Position numbers and translations under genes: made by a program. A model generated the notes under the pieces. The model was given only the letters and a program-made list of their open reading frames with translations, had not been told where the DNA came from and did not search any database. 64,000 nucleotides of DNA from Mesorhizobium sp. B1-1-8. Lineage in GTDB: Bacteria; Pseudomonadota; Alphaproteobacteria; Rhizobiales; Rhizobiaceae. Of this stretch, positions 1-8,435 are shown in pieces (the first letter of the stretch is position 1; each line of letters begins with the position of its first letter). Location: assembly GCF_006442795.2 (NCBI RefSeq), contig NZ_CP083956.1, positions 434,001 through 498,000 on the forward strand, given 5' to 3'.

Positions 1-775
1 ATTCGGCGCTGCCGCGCACGTCGGCAATCGGGGAGAGTTCGTCGATCGGCGCGGAACGCACCGCGTCCGCAAGCCCGGCCGTGGCAGGCAAGCCGCGCAA
101 CGCCGCTTCGACGCCGGTGAGCCGGCGGGCGACGGCGGAACATGCGCCAACGGCGATTGCCGCATCGGCGACCGCGCCGTCCTCGACCACCAAGCGGGCC
201 GCCGCCATAGCGATGGAGATCACGAGATAGCGCCGGGCGCCGAGCTTGACAAAGGCCGACGCGCCGATGGCATCGCGCTTCGGCACGCGAATGGCGGTAA
301 CCATCTCGCCCGGCTGCAAAGCGGTGCGGCGGTTGCCGAGGATGAATTCGCCGAGCGGCAGATGGCGAGTGGCCCGTGCCGACCGCAATTCGAGATCCGC
401 ATCGAGCACCAGCAACGCCGGCACGCCGTCCGCGGCCGGCGAAGCGTTGCAGCAATTGCCGGCCACCGAAGCGACATTCTGGATCTGGACGGAACCGACT
501 TCGCGCGCGGCGGCCTTCAGCGCGTCGAACGCGGGCGGCATGGGATGGCTCACGACGTCTGTCCAGGTGGTGCGGGCGCCGATCCGCCAATAGTCGTCCG
601 TCTCGGCAATGCCGCGCAGCGAGGCGAACCCGTTGATGTCGAGGATGTTGTCGCGGAACGGTTTTGCGCCCTGCGCCGGATAGAAGTCGGTGCCGCCGGC
701 CAGGATGCGCCAGCGGGCCTCGCCCAGCAAGGCAAGCGCCTCGTCGACCGTGGTGGGTTTGGCGTAACGGATCAC
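1..775 (-). CDS. FAD-binding subunit of a xanthine dehydrogenase / CoxM-type molybdenum hydroxylase (3' end off window)
   Basis: Translation from the GTG at 775 gives about 258 residues beginning VIRYAKPTTVDEALALL, with the FAD-binding motif AGGTDFYP near residue 26 and the second flavin motif near residue 100 (VASVAGNCCNASPAAD). This pattern fits the medium, FAD-carrying subunit of the xanthine dehydrogenase / CO dehydrogenase family, which passes electrons from the Mo/FeS subunits. A GGAAGG ribosome site precedes the GTG. The gene runs off the left edge, so the Mo and 2Fe-2S subunits, if present, lie outside. The substrate (purine, nicotinate or aldehyde) cannot be read from this subunit. 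Confidence 0.88.
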   Translation of the reverse strand, partial: MIRYAKPTTVDEALALLGEARWRILAGGTDFYPAQGAKPFRDNILDINGFASLRGIAETDDYWRIGARTTWTDVVSHPMPPAFDALKAAAREVGSVQIQNVASVAGNCCNASPAADGVPALLVLDADLELRSARATRHLPLGEFILGNRRTALQPGEMVTAIRVPKRDAIGASAFVKLGARRYLVISIAMAAARLVVEDGAVADAAIAVGACSAVARRLTGVEAALRGLPATAGLADAVRSAPIDELSPIADVRGSAE

Positions 776-858
776 GCTCTGCCTTCCAAAACAGGGCCGA
801 TTGGCCCGCCCAAAGCACCTTAGCTTTGGGACTTCATGCCGCGTCCGAACGGTCAAAT

Positions 859-876
859 TCATTCGTATGCAAATGA
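859..876. promoter_or_regulatory. Operator-like inverted repeat in the xdh/pncA divergent gap
   Basis: TCATTCGTATGCAAATGA is an imperfect dyad (14 of 18 positions symmetric) lying about 84 bp upstream of the molybdenum hydroxylase FAD subunit. It has the size and shape of a GntR- or LacI-type operator. No regulator gene is adjacent, so the assignment is inference. The rest of the 776-1042 gap shows no gene. Confidence 0.3.
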
Positions 877-1042
877 TATCAAGTTCCAGGCGATTGTCAA
901 AGCGGCAACTCCATGCAGAACCGTCAAAACAGGCCGCGACGGCTTTGTTATGCCCGGAGGTTGACGCAGGCGGCCATCTGGTCAAGGTTCTGCCTCCGGT
1001 CGCGTCAGCGGCTTTTGACTGGTGCCCAAAAAGGGAGGTCGC

Positions 1043-1657
1043 ATGGCCGAGGAAGCACTCATCGTCATCGACTTGCAGAACGACTTCTGCCCGGGCGGCG
1101 CGCTGGCGGTTGCCGGCGGCGACGAGATCGTGCCGCTGGTCAACGACCTGATCCGCCGGACCGATCATGTGATCCTGACGCAGGACTGGCACCCCGCCGG
1201 CCATTCGAGCTTCGCTTCCAGCCATCCCGGCAAGCAGCCCTTCGAGACCATCGAGATGCCCTACGGGCTGCAGACCTTGTGGCCGGACCATTGCATCCAG
1301 GGCAGCCTCGGCTCGGATTTCCATTCCGGGCTCGCATGGACCAAGGCCGAACTGGTGATCCGCAAGGGCTTTCGGACCGCGATCGACAGCTATTCAGCCT
1401 TTTTCGAGAACGACCATACGACGCCGACCGGCCTCGCCGGCTATCTGAAGGAACGTGGCATCGACACCATCACCCTGGTTGGCCTTGCCACCGATTTCTG
1501 CGTTGCCTTCTCGGCGCTCGACGCGGTCAGGCAGGGTTTCAGGACGACGGTGCGGCTCGATGCCTGCCGCGGCATCGATCTCAACGGCTCGGTCGATGCC
1601 ATGCTGGCCAGAATGCGCGAGGCCGGCGTGACGCTCGAAGATCACGTCTCGGACTGA
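1043..1657 (+). CDS. pncA: Nicotinamidase (bifunctional nicotinamidase/pyrazinamidase)
   Basis: 204-residue isochorismatase-fold amidase converting nicotinamide to nicotinate for NAD salvage. The catalytic triad is visible as D10 (VIDLQNDF), K108 and C153 (LATDFCVAF). Metal ligands are D48, H50 and H54 (QDWHPAGH) and H83 (WPDHC). The start at 1043 is preferred because GGGAGG lies 5 to 10 bases upstream; a GTG at 1022 would place that ribosome site inside the gene. Its partner pncB lies at 10051-11355. The gene is divergent from the molybdenum hydroxylase gene. Confidence 0.95.
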   Translation: MAEEALIVIDLQNDFCPGGALAVAGGDEIVPLVNDLIRRTDHVILTQDWHPAGHSSFASSHPGKQPFETIEMPYGLQTLWPDHCIQGSLGSDFHSGLAWTKAELVIRKGFRTAIDSYSAFFENDHTTPTGLAGYLKERGIDTITLVGLATDFCVAFSALDAVRQGFRTTVRLDACRGIDLNGSVDAMLARMREAGVTLEDHVSD

Positions 1658-1674
1658 GCGGATCGTGGGGAAGG

Positions 1675-1752
1675 ACCCCCTCACCCGGATTGCCAACCGA
1701 ATTGCGAAGGGCAATTCGGGGCAATCCGACCTCTCCCCGAGGGGAGGGGAGA
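1675..1752. repeat. Short palindromic repeat block
   Basis: Nested inverted repeats: GGATTGCC...CAATCC surrounds GAATTGC...GCAATTC, followed by the CTCTCCCC/GGGGAG palindrome. It follows the pncA stop and can fold as RNA, so it may double as a terminator. Confidence 0.65.
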
Positions 1753-1787
1753 TAGCCAGTTTGCTGCGACGGGATGGGGGCTCCCCC

Positions 1788-1930
1788 TTCTCCCCTTGTG
1801 GGAGAAGGTGTCGCCGAGGGCGACGGATGAGGGGTGTTCCAGGGAACGCCGACGTCTCATTCCGCTGGAGCACCCCTCATCCGTCTCGGCGCTGCGCGCC
1901 GATCCACCTTCTCCCACAAGGGGAGAAGGG
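1788..1930. repeat. 143-bp inverted-repeat (MITE/REP-like) element
   Basis: The left arm, CTTCTCCCCTTGTGGGAGAA and onward to GGATGAGGGGTG, is repeated in inverted form at 1876-1930 (CACCCCTCATCC to TTCTCCCACAAGGGGAGAAG). A non-symmetric centre of about 35 bp separates them. It ends 18 bp before the antiporter start, so the open frame upstream of that gene is repeat sequence and not protein. Confidence 0.8.
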
Positions 1931-1948
1931 AAGGCGCGGGGCGGCCAG

Positions 1949-3370
1949 ATGAGGCGGCTTTTTTTATTCGCCGCGCTTGCCATGGCAGTGCTGCTTCCAG
2001 CACAAGCGCTGGCAGCCGAAGCTCACGCGCTGCCCGGCGCGGCGATGTCGCTTTGGTGGGCGCTGCCCTTTGCCGGCCTGCTGCTGTCGATCGCGACCGG
2101 GCCGCTGCTCTTCCATCATGTCTGGGAACATCACTATGGCAAGATCGCCGCCGGCTGGGCGGCGCTGGTCGTGGTTCCTCTGGCGATCGCCTTCGGCATC
2201 CCGACGGCGGGTGAAGCGGTGCTGCACACGCTGCTCACCGAATATATGTCCTTCATCATCCTGTTGTTCGCGCTCTACACGATTTCGGGCGGCATCCTGG
2301 TTGCCGGCAACATCCACGGCACGCCGCTGGTGAATGCCGGATTGCTGCTGATCGGCTCCATCCTCGCCTCGATCATCGGCACAACCGGCGCCTCGATGAT
2401 CCTGATCCGGCCGATGCTGCGCGCCAACGACAACCGCCCGTTCAACGCGCATGTGGTGATCTTCTTCATCTTCCTGGTCTCCAACATCGGCGGCTCGCTG
2501 ACGCCGCTCGGCGACCCGCCCTTGTTCGTCGGCTTCCTGCGCGGCGTCGACTTCTTCTGGACCACGACCAATCTCTGGCGCGAGACATTGTGCGTCGGCG
2601 GGCTGGTGCTGGCCGTGTTCCTGGCGATCGACATCATCCTGCATCGCTGGGAGAAAGGCGCGCCTAAGATCAAGGACCCGACTCCCGATACCAAGGTACG
2701 CCTGCGCGGCCTCGCCAACCTGCCGCTGCTGGCCGGCGTGATCGGAGCGATCCTGCTTTCGGCCAGTTGGAAGCCAGGCGTGAGCATCCCTATCCTGGGC
2801 GTCAGCCTTGAGCTTCAGAACCTCGTGCGCGATGCCATTATCCTGGCGCTGTCGTGGCTGTCGCTTCGCGTCTCGTACAAGAGCCACAGGGAAGCGAACG
2901 GCTTCACCTGGGAGCCGATCGCCGAAGTGGCGAAATTGTTTGCCGGCATTTTCACCTGCATCGTGCCGGTCATCGCGATCCTGAGAGCCGGTCACGACGG
3001 GGCGCTGGCGCCGCTGGTCGCGCTGGTCACCTCGGCGGACGGCCAGCCCGACAACCTTGCCTATTTCTGGCTGACCGGGGGACTGTCGTCCTTTCTCGAC
3101 AATGCACCGACCTATCTGGTGTTCTTCGAGCTGGCCGGCGGCGACGCCGGGCACCTGATGACGGAGGCGGCCTCGACGCTTGCGGCGATCTCGGCCAGCG
3201 CGGTGTTCATGGGCGCCAACACCTATGTCGGCAACGCGCCGAACTTCATGGTCTATGCCATCGCCAGGCATCGCGGCGTGAAGATGCCCGGCTTCTTCGG
3301 CTACATGGTATGGTCGGGACTGGTGCTGATCCCGACGTTTTTGATTGCGGGGTTGCTGTTTTTTGGGTGA
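1949..3370 (+). CDS. NhaD-type Na+/H+ antiporter (ArsB/NhaD, citrate-transporter superfamily)
   Basis: 473-residue integral membrane protein with an N-terminal signal-like segment (MRRLFLFAALAMAVLLPAQA) and about 11-12 hydrophobic spans. Family hallmarks include the GNIHGTP and SNIGGSLTPLGDPP segments and a second inverted half with SSFLDNAPTYLVFF and GANTYVGNAPNF, as in the NhaD antiporters. It probably expels Na+ in exchange for protons. The frame opens further upstream to 1796, but that part is palindromic repeat, so 1949 is chosen. The ribosome site is weak. Confidence 0.86.
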   Translation: MRRLFLFAALAMAVLLPAQALAAEAHALPGAAMSLWWALPFAGLLLSIATGPLLFHHVWEHHYGKIAAGWAALVVVPLAIAFGIPTAGEAVLHTLLTEYMSFIILLFALYTISGGILVAGNIHGTPLVNAGLLLIGSILASIIGTTGASMILIRPMLRANDNRPFNAHVVIFFIFLVSNIGGSLTPLGDPPLFVGFLRGVDFFWTTTNLWRETLCVGGLVLAVFLAIDIILHRWEKGAPKIKDPTPDTKVRLRGLANLPLLAGVIGAILLSASWKPGVSIPILGVSLELQNLVRDAIILALSWLSLRVSYKSHREANGFTWEPIAEVAKLFAGIFTCIVPVIAILRAGHDGALAPLVALVTSADGQPDNLAYFWLTGGLSSFLDNAPTYLVFFELAGGDAGHLMTEAASTLAAISASAVFMGANTYVGNAPNFMVYAIARHRGVKMPGFFGYMVWSGLVLIPTFLIAGLLFFG

Positions 3371-3403
3371 GGCGCAAGGCCGCGACCCCGGCGGTTGGCA
3401 TTT

Positions 3404-3472
3404 CCTCTCCCTCACCAAAGGTGGGGGAGAGGTGGCTCGGCGAAGCCGAGACGGAGTGGGGGAGCGCCATAT
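3404..3472. repeat. Palindromic repeat with CTCGGC-gaa-GCCGAG hairpin
   Basis: Two adjacent hairpins: CCTCTCCCTCACC/GGTGGGGGAGAGG at 3404-3432 and CTCGGC/GCCGAG at 3436-3450. The segment 3431-3472 recurs, with few changes, at 49885-49920. It lies between the convergent antiporter and livF genes and could terminate both. Confidence 0.7.
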
Positions 3473-3504
3473 GAAATTGCCCGCCACAAGCGGGAGGGTA
3501 ATCC

Positions 3505-4215
3505 TCACCCGACCCCCACATACCGCCGCACCGCCGACGGGTCGGCACGCAATTCATCGACGCCGACCGTCTCACGATTGCGGCCGTTCTCGATGAAGGA
3601 GACACGGTCGGCGACCGAGAGCACGGCATCGACCCGCTGCTCGACCAGGATAGTCGACACACCGAGGTCTCGCAGCTTTGCCACCGTCTCGCGAATCTTT
3701 GCGATCATCGACGGCATCAGTCCTTCGGTCGGCTCGTCGAGCAGCAGCACCTGCGGCTCGAGACAGAGCGCGCGCGCCATGGCCAGCATCTGCTGCTCGC
3801 CGCCGGACAAAGTTCCGGAGCGTTGCCTCAGCCGCTCCCTGAGCAACGGGAAGAGATCGAGCACATTTTCCCGCACGGCCTTGCCTTTGCCGCGCGCCAT
3901 CAGGCCGATCTCGATGTTTTCCGCCACGCTCATGTCGGCAAACAGTCGCCGGCCCTGCGGCACGTAGGCGACGCCGGCCTTCGGCACGTCATGTGGGGCG
4001 AGTCCGGTCAGCTCCACGCCGCCCAGCCGGATCGAGCCGGCAGCCGCGGGCACCAGCCCCATGATCGTCTTCAGCGTCGTTGTCTTGCCGGCGCCGTTGC
4101 GGCCGAACAGGCAAAGCACCTCGCCCTTGTTGAGCGTGAGGTCGAGGCCGTAGAGGATCTGCACTTCGCCGTAGAAGCAGTCGAGCCCGGAGATGGTGAG
4201 CGCCGCCTCAGCCAT
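3505..4215 (-). CDS. livF: ABC transporter ATPase, LivF type
   Basis: 236-residue nucleotide-binding subunit of a hydrophobic-amino-acid/amide importer. Walker A is GRNGAGKTT, the signature is LSGGEQQ and Walker B is VLLLDEPTEGL followed by the LivF-typical MPSMIAKI. The start at 4215 has GGAG seven bases upstream and overlaps the end of livG by 8 bp; longer in-frame starts lie inside livG. It is the last gene of the operon and acts with LivG, LivM, LivH and the binding protein at 6992. Confidence 0.9.
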   Translation of the reverse strand: MAEAALTISGLDCFYGEVQILYGLDLTLNKGEVLCLFGRNGAGKTTTLKTIMGLVPAAAGSIRLGGVELTGLAPHDVPKAGVAYVPQGRRLFADMSVAENIEIGLMARGKGKAVRENVLDLFPLLRERLRQRSGTLSGGEQQMLAMARALCLEPQVLLLDEPTEGLMPSMIAKIRETVAKLRDLGVSTILVEQRVDAVLSVADRVSFIENGRNRETVGVDELRADPSAVRRYVGVG

Positions 4216-4933
4216 GGGTAGCTCCGAGATAGGCATCCTGGACTTGCGCATTGTCGCGTATCTGGTCCGGCGTGCCTTCGGCAAGAATTTTGCCGGCGTT
4301 GAAGACGGTGATGCGGTCGGCAAGCTGCATGACCACCGGCATGTTGTGCTCGATGAGGAGCACGGTTGCGCTCTTGGCGATCTCGCGCACCAGCCCTATG
4401 AAATTGTCGATCTCGCTGTCTGCCAGGCCTTGCGTCGGCTCGTCGAGGATGAGCAGGCGCGGCTTCAGCGCCAGGCCCATCGCGATTTCGAGCAGGCGCT
4501 GGTGGCCGTAGGACAACTGCCCGGCCAGCGTGCCGGCGCGGTCGGCGAGGCCGGTGCGCTCCAGCGCCGCCATGACGCCGCTCCTGACCGCCCCCTTCGA
4601 ACTGCCGTCGGTCAGCGTGCGCTGCACCGGCAGCGCGACGTTGTCGAAGGCGGTGAGATTGGCGAAGACGCTGGTGATCTGGAAGGTATAGGCGACGCCG
4701 AGGCGAACTCTTTGGTAAGCCGGCATGCGTGTTATGTCGGCGCCGTCGAAAACGATCATGCCCGAGGACGGCCGGATGCGGCCCGAGAGCAGACTGACGA
4801 AGGTGGTCTTGCCGGCGCCGTTAGGGCCGATGATGGCGCGGACCTCGCCCGGCATCAGCGCGAAGTCGACGCCGTCGACGGCGCGCAGGCCGCCGAAATT
4901 GCGCGACAGGTCCTTGGTCGTCAAAAGCGGCAT
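4208..4933 (-). CDS. livG: ABC transporter ATPase, LivG type
   Basis: 241-residue ATPase with Walker A GPNGAGKTT, a degenerate signature LSYGHQR as is usual in LivG, and Walker B LLILDEPTQGL. The ATG at 4933 shares its final base with the livM stop codon (TGATG), a translational-coupling arrangement; a GTG at 4945 is the alternative. It is one of two different ATPases driving the importer at the cytoplasmic face. Confidence 0.9.
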   Translation of the reverse strand: MPLLTTKDLSRNFGGLRAVDGVDFALMPGEVRAIIGPNGAGKTTFVSLLSGRIRPSSGMIVFDGADITRMPAYQRVRLGVAYTFQITSVFANLTAFDNVALPVQRTLTDGSSKGAVRSGVMAALERTGLADRAGTLAGQLSYGHQRLLEIAMGLALKPRLLILDEPTQGLADSEIDNFIGLVREIAKSATVLLIEHNMPVVMQLADRITVFNAGKILAEGTPDQIRDNAQVQDAYLGATHG

Positions 4934-5895
4934 CACGGCAGCCACCCCAGCCAGCGCTGGCGGATGCTGCCCAGAATCCCCCTCGGGGCAAACAGCACCA
5001 GCAGGATGAGCGCAATGCCGACGATCAGCAGATAGGCCGAGGTGAAGCCGCTGGTGATGTCGGTGACATAGTACATGAACAGCGTGCCGATCAACGGCCC
5101 GAGCGTTGTCGCCGCGCCGCCGAGCAGCGCCCAGAGCAGGGGCAGGATGGAATATTGCACCGAGGCGAAGCTGGAGCCGATATAGCCGAACAGCAGCGCA
5201 TAGGCCGCGCCGGACGCGGCGCAGATGGCGCCGGAGGCAACGACGGCGGCGAGCTTGTTGGCGACCGTGTCGTAGCCGAGCATCTTTGTGCGCTCCTCAT
5301 TTTCGCGGATGGCGACCAGCACGCGGCCGAAGCGGGAGCGGACGATGGCCAGGGTGACCAGCAGCACCACCGAGAACAGCGCCAGCGCGCTCATATAGCG
5401 CATAGTCGGATTTGTGAGGTCGAAGGAGGTGCCGCCGAAGTTGAGGGTGCGCGCAGCCTGCTGGATGACAAGGCCTTGGTCGCCGCCGGTCCAGGCGGCG
5501 AAATAGAGGATCAGCAGGTAAAAGACCTGCGCGAACATCATGGTGACGATCATGAACGCCACACCCGAGGTGCGCAGCGCGAGCAGGCCGATCACCAGCG
5601 CCAGCAGGGCTCCGCAGGCGACCCCGGAGGCAAAGGCTTCAGGCACGCCCCAGCCGAGATGGTAAACGGTCAGCCCGGCGCCGTAGAGGCCGGCGGAAAA
5701 GAACATCGCATGGCCTAGGCTGAGCAGGCCGACATAGCCGAACAGCAAATTGTAGCCCATGGCGAAGACCGCCAGCACCATGATGCGGGCGAACAGCCCC
5801 TGGTGGTAGTCCGGCAGGACGAAGCTCAGTGCGAACAACAGAGCGATGATGCCGATATGCAGGGCGTAGGATTTTGCCGGCGAAGCATCCGTCAT
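4933..5895 (-). CDS. livM: ABC transporter permease, LivM type
   Basis: 320-residue multi-pass membrane subunit with the LivM family landmarks GYVGLLSLGHAMFF and GGDQGL and an EAA-like loop (AIRENEERTKMLGYD). The ATG at 5895 overlaps the livH stop by four bases (ATGA). An in-frame extension upstream reads through livH and was rejected. It forms the heterodimeric channel with LivH. Confidence 0.9.
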   Translation of the reverse strand: MTDASPAKSYALHIGIIALLFALSFVLPDYHQGLFARIMVLAVFAMGYNLLFGYVGLLSLGHAMFFSAGLYGAGLTVYHLGWGVPEAFASGVACGALLALVIGLLALRTSGVAFMIVTMMFAQVFYLLILYFAAWTGGDQGLVIQQAARTLNFGGTSFDLTNPTMRYMSALALFSVVLLVTLAIVRSRFGRVLVAIRENEERTKMLGYDTVANKLAAVVASGAICAASGAAYALLFGYIGSSFASVQYSILPLLWALLGGAATTLGPLIGTLFMYYVTDITSGFTSAYLLIVGIALILLVLFAPRGILGSIRQRWLGWLP

Positions 5896-6773
5896 CGGGG
5901 AGTGGTCCCGAACAGGCCTTGCGGCCGGAACACCAGCACCATGGCGACAATCAGCGTGGCGATGATCTTGGCCAAGGTCGGCGAGAAGAACACCGAGATG
6001 ATGCCGTCGGAAAGGCCGATCAGGACGGCGGCGACGACAGTGCCGCGCAGCGAGCCGAGGCCGCCGATGATGACGACGATGAAGGATAACAGCAGCGGGT
6101 CCTGCCCCATCAGGTAGTGCGCCTGGCTGATCGGCACGATCAGCACTGCGGCGATTGCCGCCAGCATGGCGCCGATGGCGAAGACGCCTGCATAGACGCG
6201 CTCGACCGGAATGCCGAAGGCCTGCGCCGTCTCGCGGTCGTACTGGGTGGCGCGCATGATGAGGCCTATCTTGGTGCGCGTCAGCACCAGCCAGGTCAGC
6301 ACGAGCAGCAGCGCCGAGGCGGCGACGATCGACAGCTTGTAGCCGGAATAGCCGAACCACGGCAAAAGGATGCGGTAGCTGAACGGCGGCTCGACCGGCC
6401 TCGCCTCCGGACCGTAGAAGGTCAGGGCCAATTGCTGGATGATGTAGAGCATGCCGATAGTGGCGACGATGGTGGCTTCCGGATTGTAGTTGAGCCGGCG
6501 CAGCACCAGCCATTCGGCAAAAAACGCGACCAGCCCGACCAGCAAAGGCGCGACCACAAGCGCGGCCACAAAGCCGAGCGCCGGATGGCCGGCAATCGCC
6601 GTCGAGATGGCCCAGGCGAGCACCGCACCCAGCATGAAGAATTCGCCATGCGCGACGTTGACGACGCGCATGACGCCGAACACCAGCGACAGCCCAAGCG
6701 CCGTCAGCGCCAGCACCGCTGAGGTGACAAGGCCTTCGAGGGCGGCGAGGAGGAGGTGGGGTCCGAAGTGCAT
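5892..6773 (-). CDS. livH: ABC transporter permease, LivH type
   Basis: 293-residue membrane subunit. The N-terminus carries the family pattern GLSLVFGVMRVVNVAHGEFFMLGA, and the EAA-like loop ATQYDRETAQAFGIPVERVY lies near the centre. About eight hydrophobic spans are visible. It is separated from the binding-protein gene by a palindromic element (6799-6958), which probably lowers permease expression relative to the binding protein. Confidence 0.9.
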   Translation of the reverse strand: MHFGPHLLLAALEGLVTSAVLALTALGLSLVFGVMRVVNVAHGEFFMLGAVLAWAISTAIAGHPALGFVAALVVAPLLVGLVAFFAEWLVLRRLNYNPEATIVATIGMLYIIQQLALTFYGPEARPVEPPFSYRILLPWFGYSGYKLSIVAASALLLVLTWLVLTRTKIGLIMRATQYDRETAQAFGIPVERVYAGVFAIGAMLAAIAAVLIVPISQAHYLMGQDPLLLSFIVVIIGGLGSLRGTVVAAVLIGLSDGIISVFFSPTLAKIIATLIVAMVLVFRPQGLFGTTPR

Positions 6774-6798
6774 GGGCTAGACACAGGTTGGCGCCAAG

Positions 6799-6958
6799 TG
6801 CACCCCTCTCTGCCCTGCCGGGCATCTCCCCCTCAAGGGGGGAGATTGGATGTCACCTAACGCTTCGCCAATCACCAACGTCGGGAGATAGGTGCTGCCG
6901 CTCGAACTGCTGATCTCCCCCCTTGAGGGGGAGATGGCCGGCAGGCCAGAGAGGGGGG
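6799..6958. repeat. 160-bp palindromic element (copy A of a dispersed family)
   Basis: Terminal inverted arms are TCTCCCCCTCAAGGGGGGAG at 6819-6844 and the matching CTCCCCCCTTGAGGGGGAGA at 6914-6934, each bordered by GCCGGCAGG/CCTGCCGGG. The centre holds CTTCGCCAATCACCAACGTC and CGAACTGCTGATCT, both also found in the copy at 9842. It occupies almost the whole gap between the SBP gene and livH. Confidence 0.8.
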
Positions 6959-6991
6959 CCTTGGCGCTCACGTATGCAGGAGCAGCTAAAC

Positions 6992-8296
6992 TCACAGCGC
7001 CTGCGTCGTGTAATCCCCTTCCGGCTCGTAGAGGCCGTCCTCGATCTTGGTCTTGTGGACGACCTTGAGCTTGCCGCCTTCGACCTTGGAGATGTTCTGG
7101 ATGCCGAAGCATTGGTGGATCTTGCCGTTGAAGGTCTTTGGCCCCTGCGGATGCTCCGGCCCCTCGGCGAATTCTTTCAGCGCCTCGGTCGCCTCGACCA
7201 GCTTGGCGCGGTCTTCCGGCCCTTTGTAGCCGGCATCCTCCATCGCCTTCTTGACGACATAGAGCGTTTCCCAGCAGCCGAACATGTGAGCGGCGGTGGA
7301 GACATCCTTGGGATCGCCGACGGCGGCGCCGTTGTCGTCAATGCCGACCGCGGCGCGGTAGGCTTTTTGCGCGGCGGAATCGTCAGGCTGCGCATAGCGC
7401 GGCGAGCCTTCCCAGAAATGGCTGCCGTCGAGGAATTCGAGCCCGGGGCTGTTGATGTCGACGGCTTCGAGCGAGTCGATGAAGCCGAAGAGCTGCGGCC
7501 TGGTCGAGCCGTAGAACTCGCCGAGCTCCTTGACGAAGGTAAGCACCGCCGGGCCGACCATGACGTGGTAGATGACATCGGTCTCGGCCGGAATCTGCGG
7601 GAAGTATTTGGTGAAGGAGGACTCCGTCGGCGGGATGGCGATCTGGGCAATGACCTCGCCCCCTTGCGCTTTCAGCGCCGGCGGCAGGTAGTCGCGATGA
7701 TCGTAGCCGAAGGCGAAATCCGGGAAGATCTGCGTCACCTTCTTGCCGGCGTTCGCCGCGATCCACGGCGCCATCGCCTTGATCTGGCTCTTCACGTCGG
7801 TGATGCCGGGCTGGAAAACGTAGCGGTTGAGCTTGGTCGAGGCGACGTGATGGCCTTCGCTGACGACGAAATAGGGGATCTTGTTCTCGCCGGCGGCGGG
7901 CGCCGAGCCGATCACCACGTGCGAGAACAAGGTGCCGAAGACGATGTCGGTCTTGTGCTGCTTGGCGAATTTGTTGACCACCTCGGCGCCGCGCGCCGGA
8001 TCGGTGCCGTCATCCTCGATCACCAGCTCGACCTTGCGGCCGCTGATGCCGCCGGCATCGTTGATCGCCTTGACGGCGGCGGCGCTCGTCTTCTCGTACC
8101 AGCGGCCATAGGCGGCGCCGATGCCGGTGCGGTGCGACTGGAAGCCGATCTTGATCGGCGCCGAGCTCTGCGCCTGGCTGTAGCGGGCGAAACCGGGCGC
8201 CAGCGCGAAGCCGGCGCCGGCGGCCATGCCCTTCAGCGCGGTGCGGCGCGAAAGCGTGGTCTTCGAGAGGTCGAAAAATCCGTTCTTGTCAGCCAT
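6992..8296 (-). CDS. Periplasmic substrate-binding protein of the Liv-type importer
   Basis: 434 residues with a twin-arginine type leader (LSRRTALKGMAAGAGFALAPG, cleavage near residue 43) instead of a plain Sec signal, then a Peripla_BP_6 type I fold beginning IKIGFQSHRTG. It should capture the substrate for LivHMGF. Members bind branched-chain amino acids, amides, urea or aromatic compounds, and the specificity is not readable here. The neighbouring molybdenum hydroxylase makes a nitrogenous heterocycle possible, but that is only inference. The 8297-8435 gap upstream holds AT-rich promoter-like sequence. Confidence 0.9.
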   Translation of the reverse strand: MADKNGFFDLSKTTLSRRTALKGMAAGAGFALAPGFARYSQAQSSAPIKIGFQSHRTGIGAAYGRWYEKTSAAAVKAINDAGGISGRKVELVIEDDGTDPARGAEVVNKFAKQHKTDIVFGTLFSHVVIGSAPAAGENKIPYFVVSEGHHVASTKLNRYVFQPGITDVKSQIKAMAPWIAANAGKKVTQIFPDFAFGYDHRDYLPPALKAQGGEVIAQIAIPPTESSFTKYFPQIPAETDVIYHVMVGPAVLTFVKELGEFYGSTRPQLFGFIDSLEAVDINSPGLEFLDGSHFWEGSPRYAQPDDSAAQKAYRAAVGIDDNGAAVGDPKDVSTAAHMFGCWETLYVVKKAMEDAGYKGPEDRAKLVEATEALKEFAEGPEHPQGPKTFNGKIHQCFGIQNISKVEGGKLKVVHKTKIEDGLYEPEGDYTTQAL

Positions 8297-8435
8297 GTCC
8301 GTTCCCCTGTTTTTTCAGTTTTGACCAGCGATAAGGCGGCACGACCATCCTCGATCCGAGGATGGGAAAATTGCATGTGTACAAACTAAATCACCAAAGC
8401 CGTTACCTGGCAAGCGAGCTTCCCCAGGGACACTC

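Noticed and set aside
1796..1948. N-terminal extension of the antiporter
   Set aside because: This sequence is the palindromic repeat; the signal-like segment begins at 1949.
1964..3508. Long minus-strand open frame opposite the antiporter gene
   Set aside because: Very rich in Arg, Gln, His and Asp with no domain; it is the antisense shadow expected in GC-rich coding DNA.
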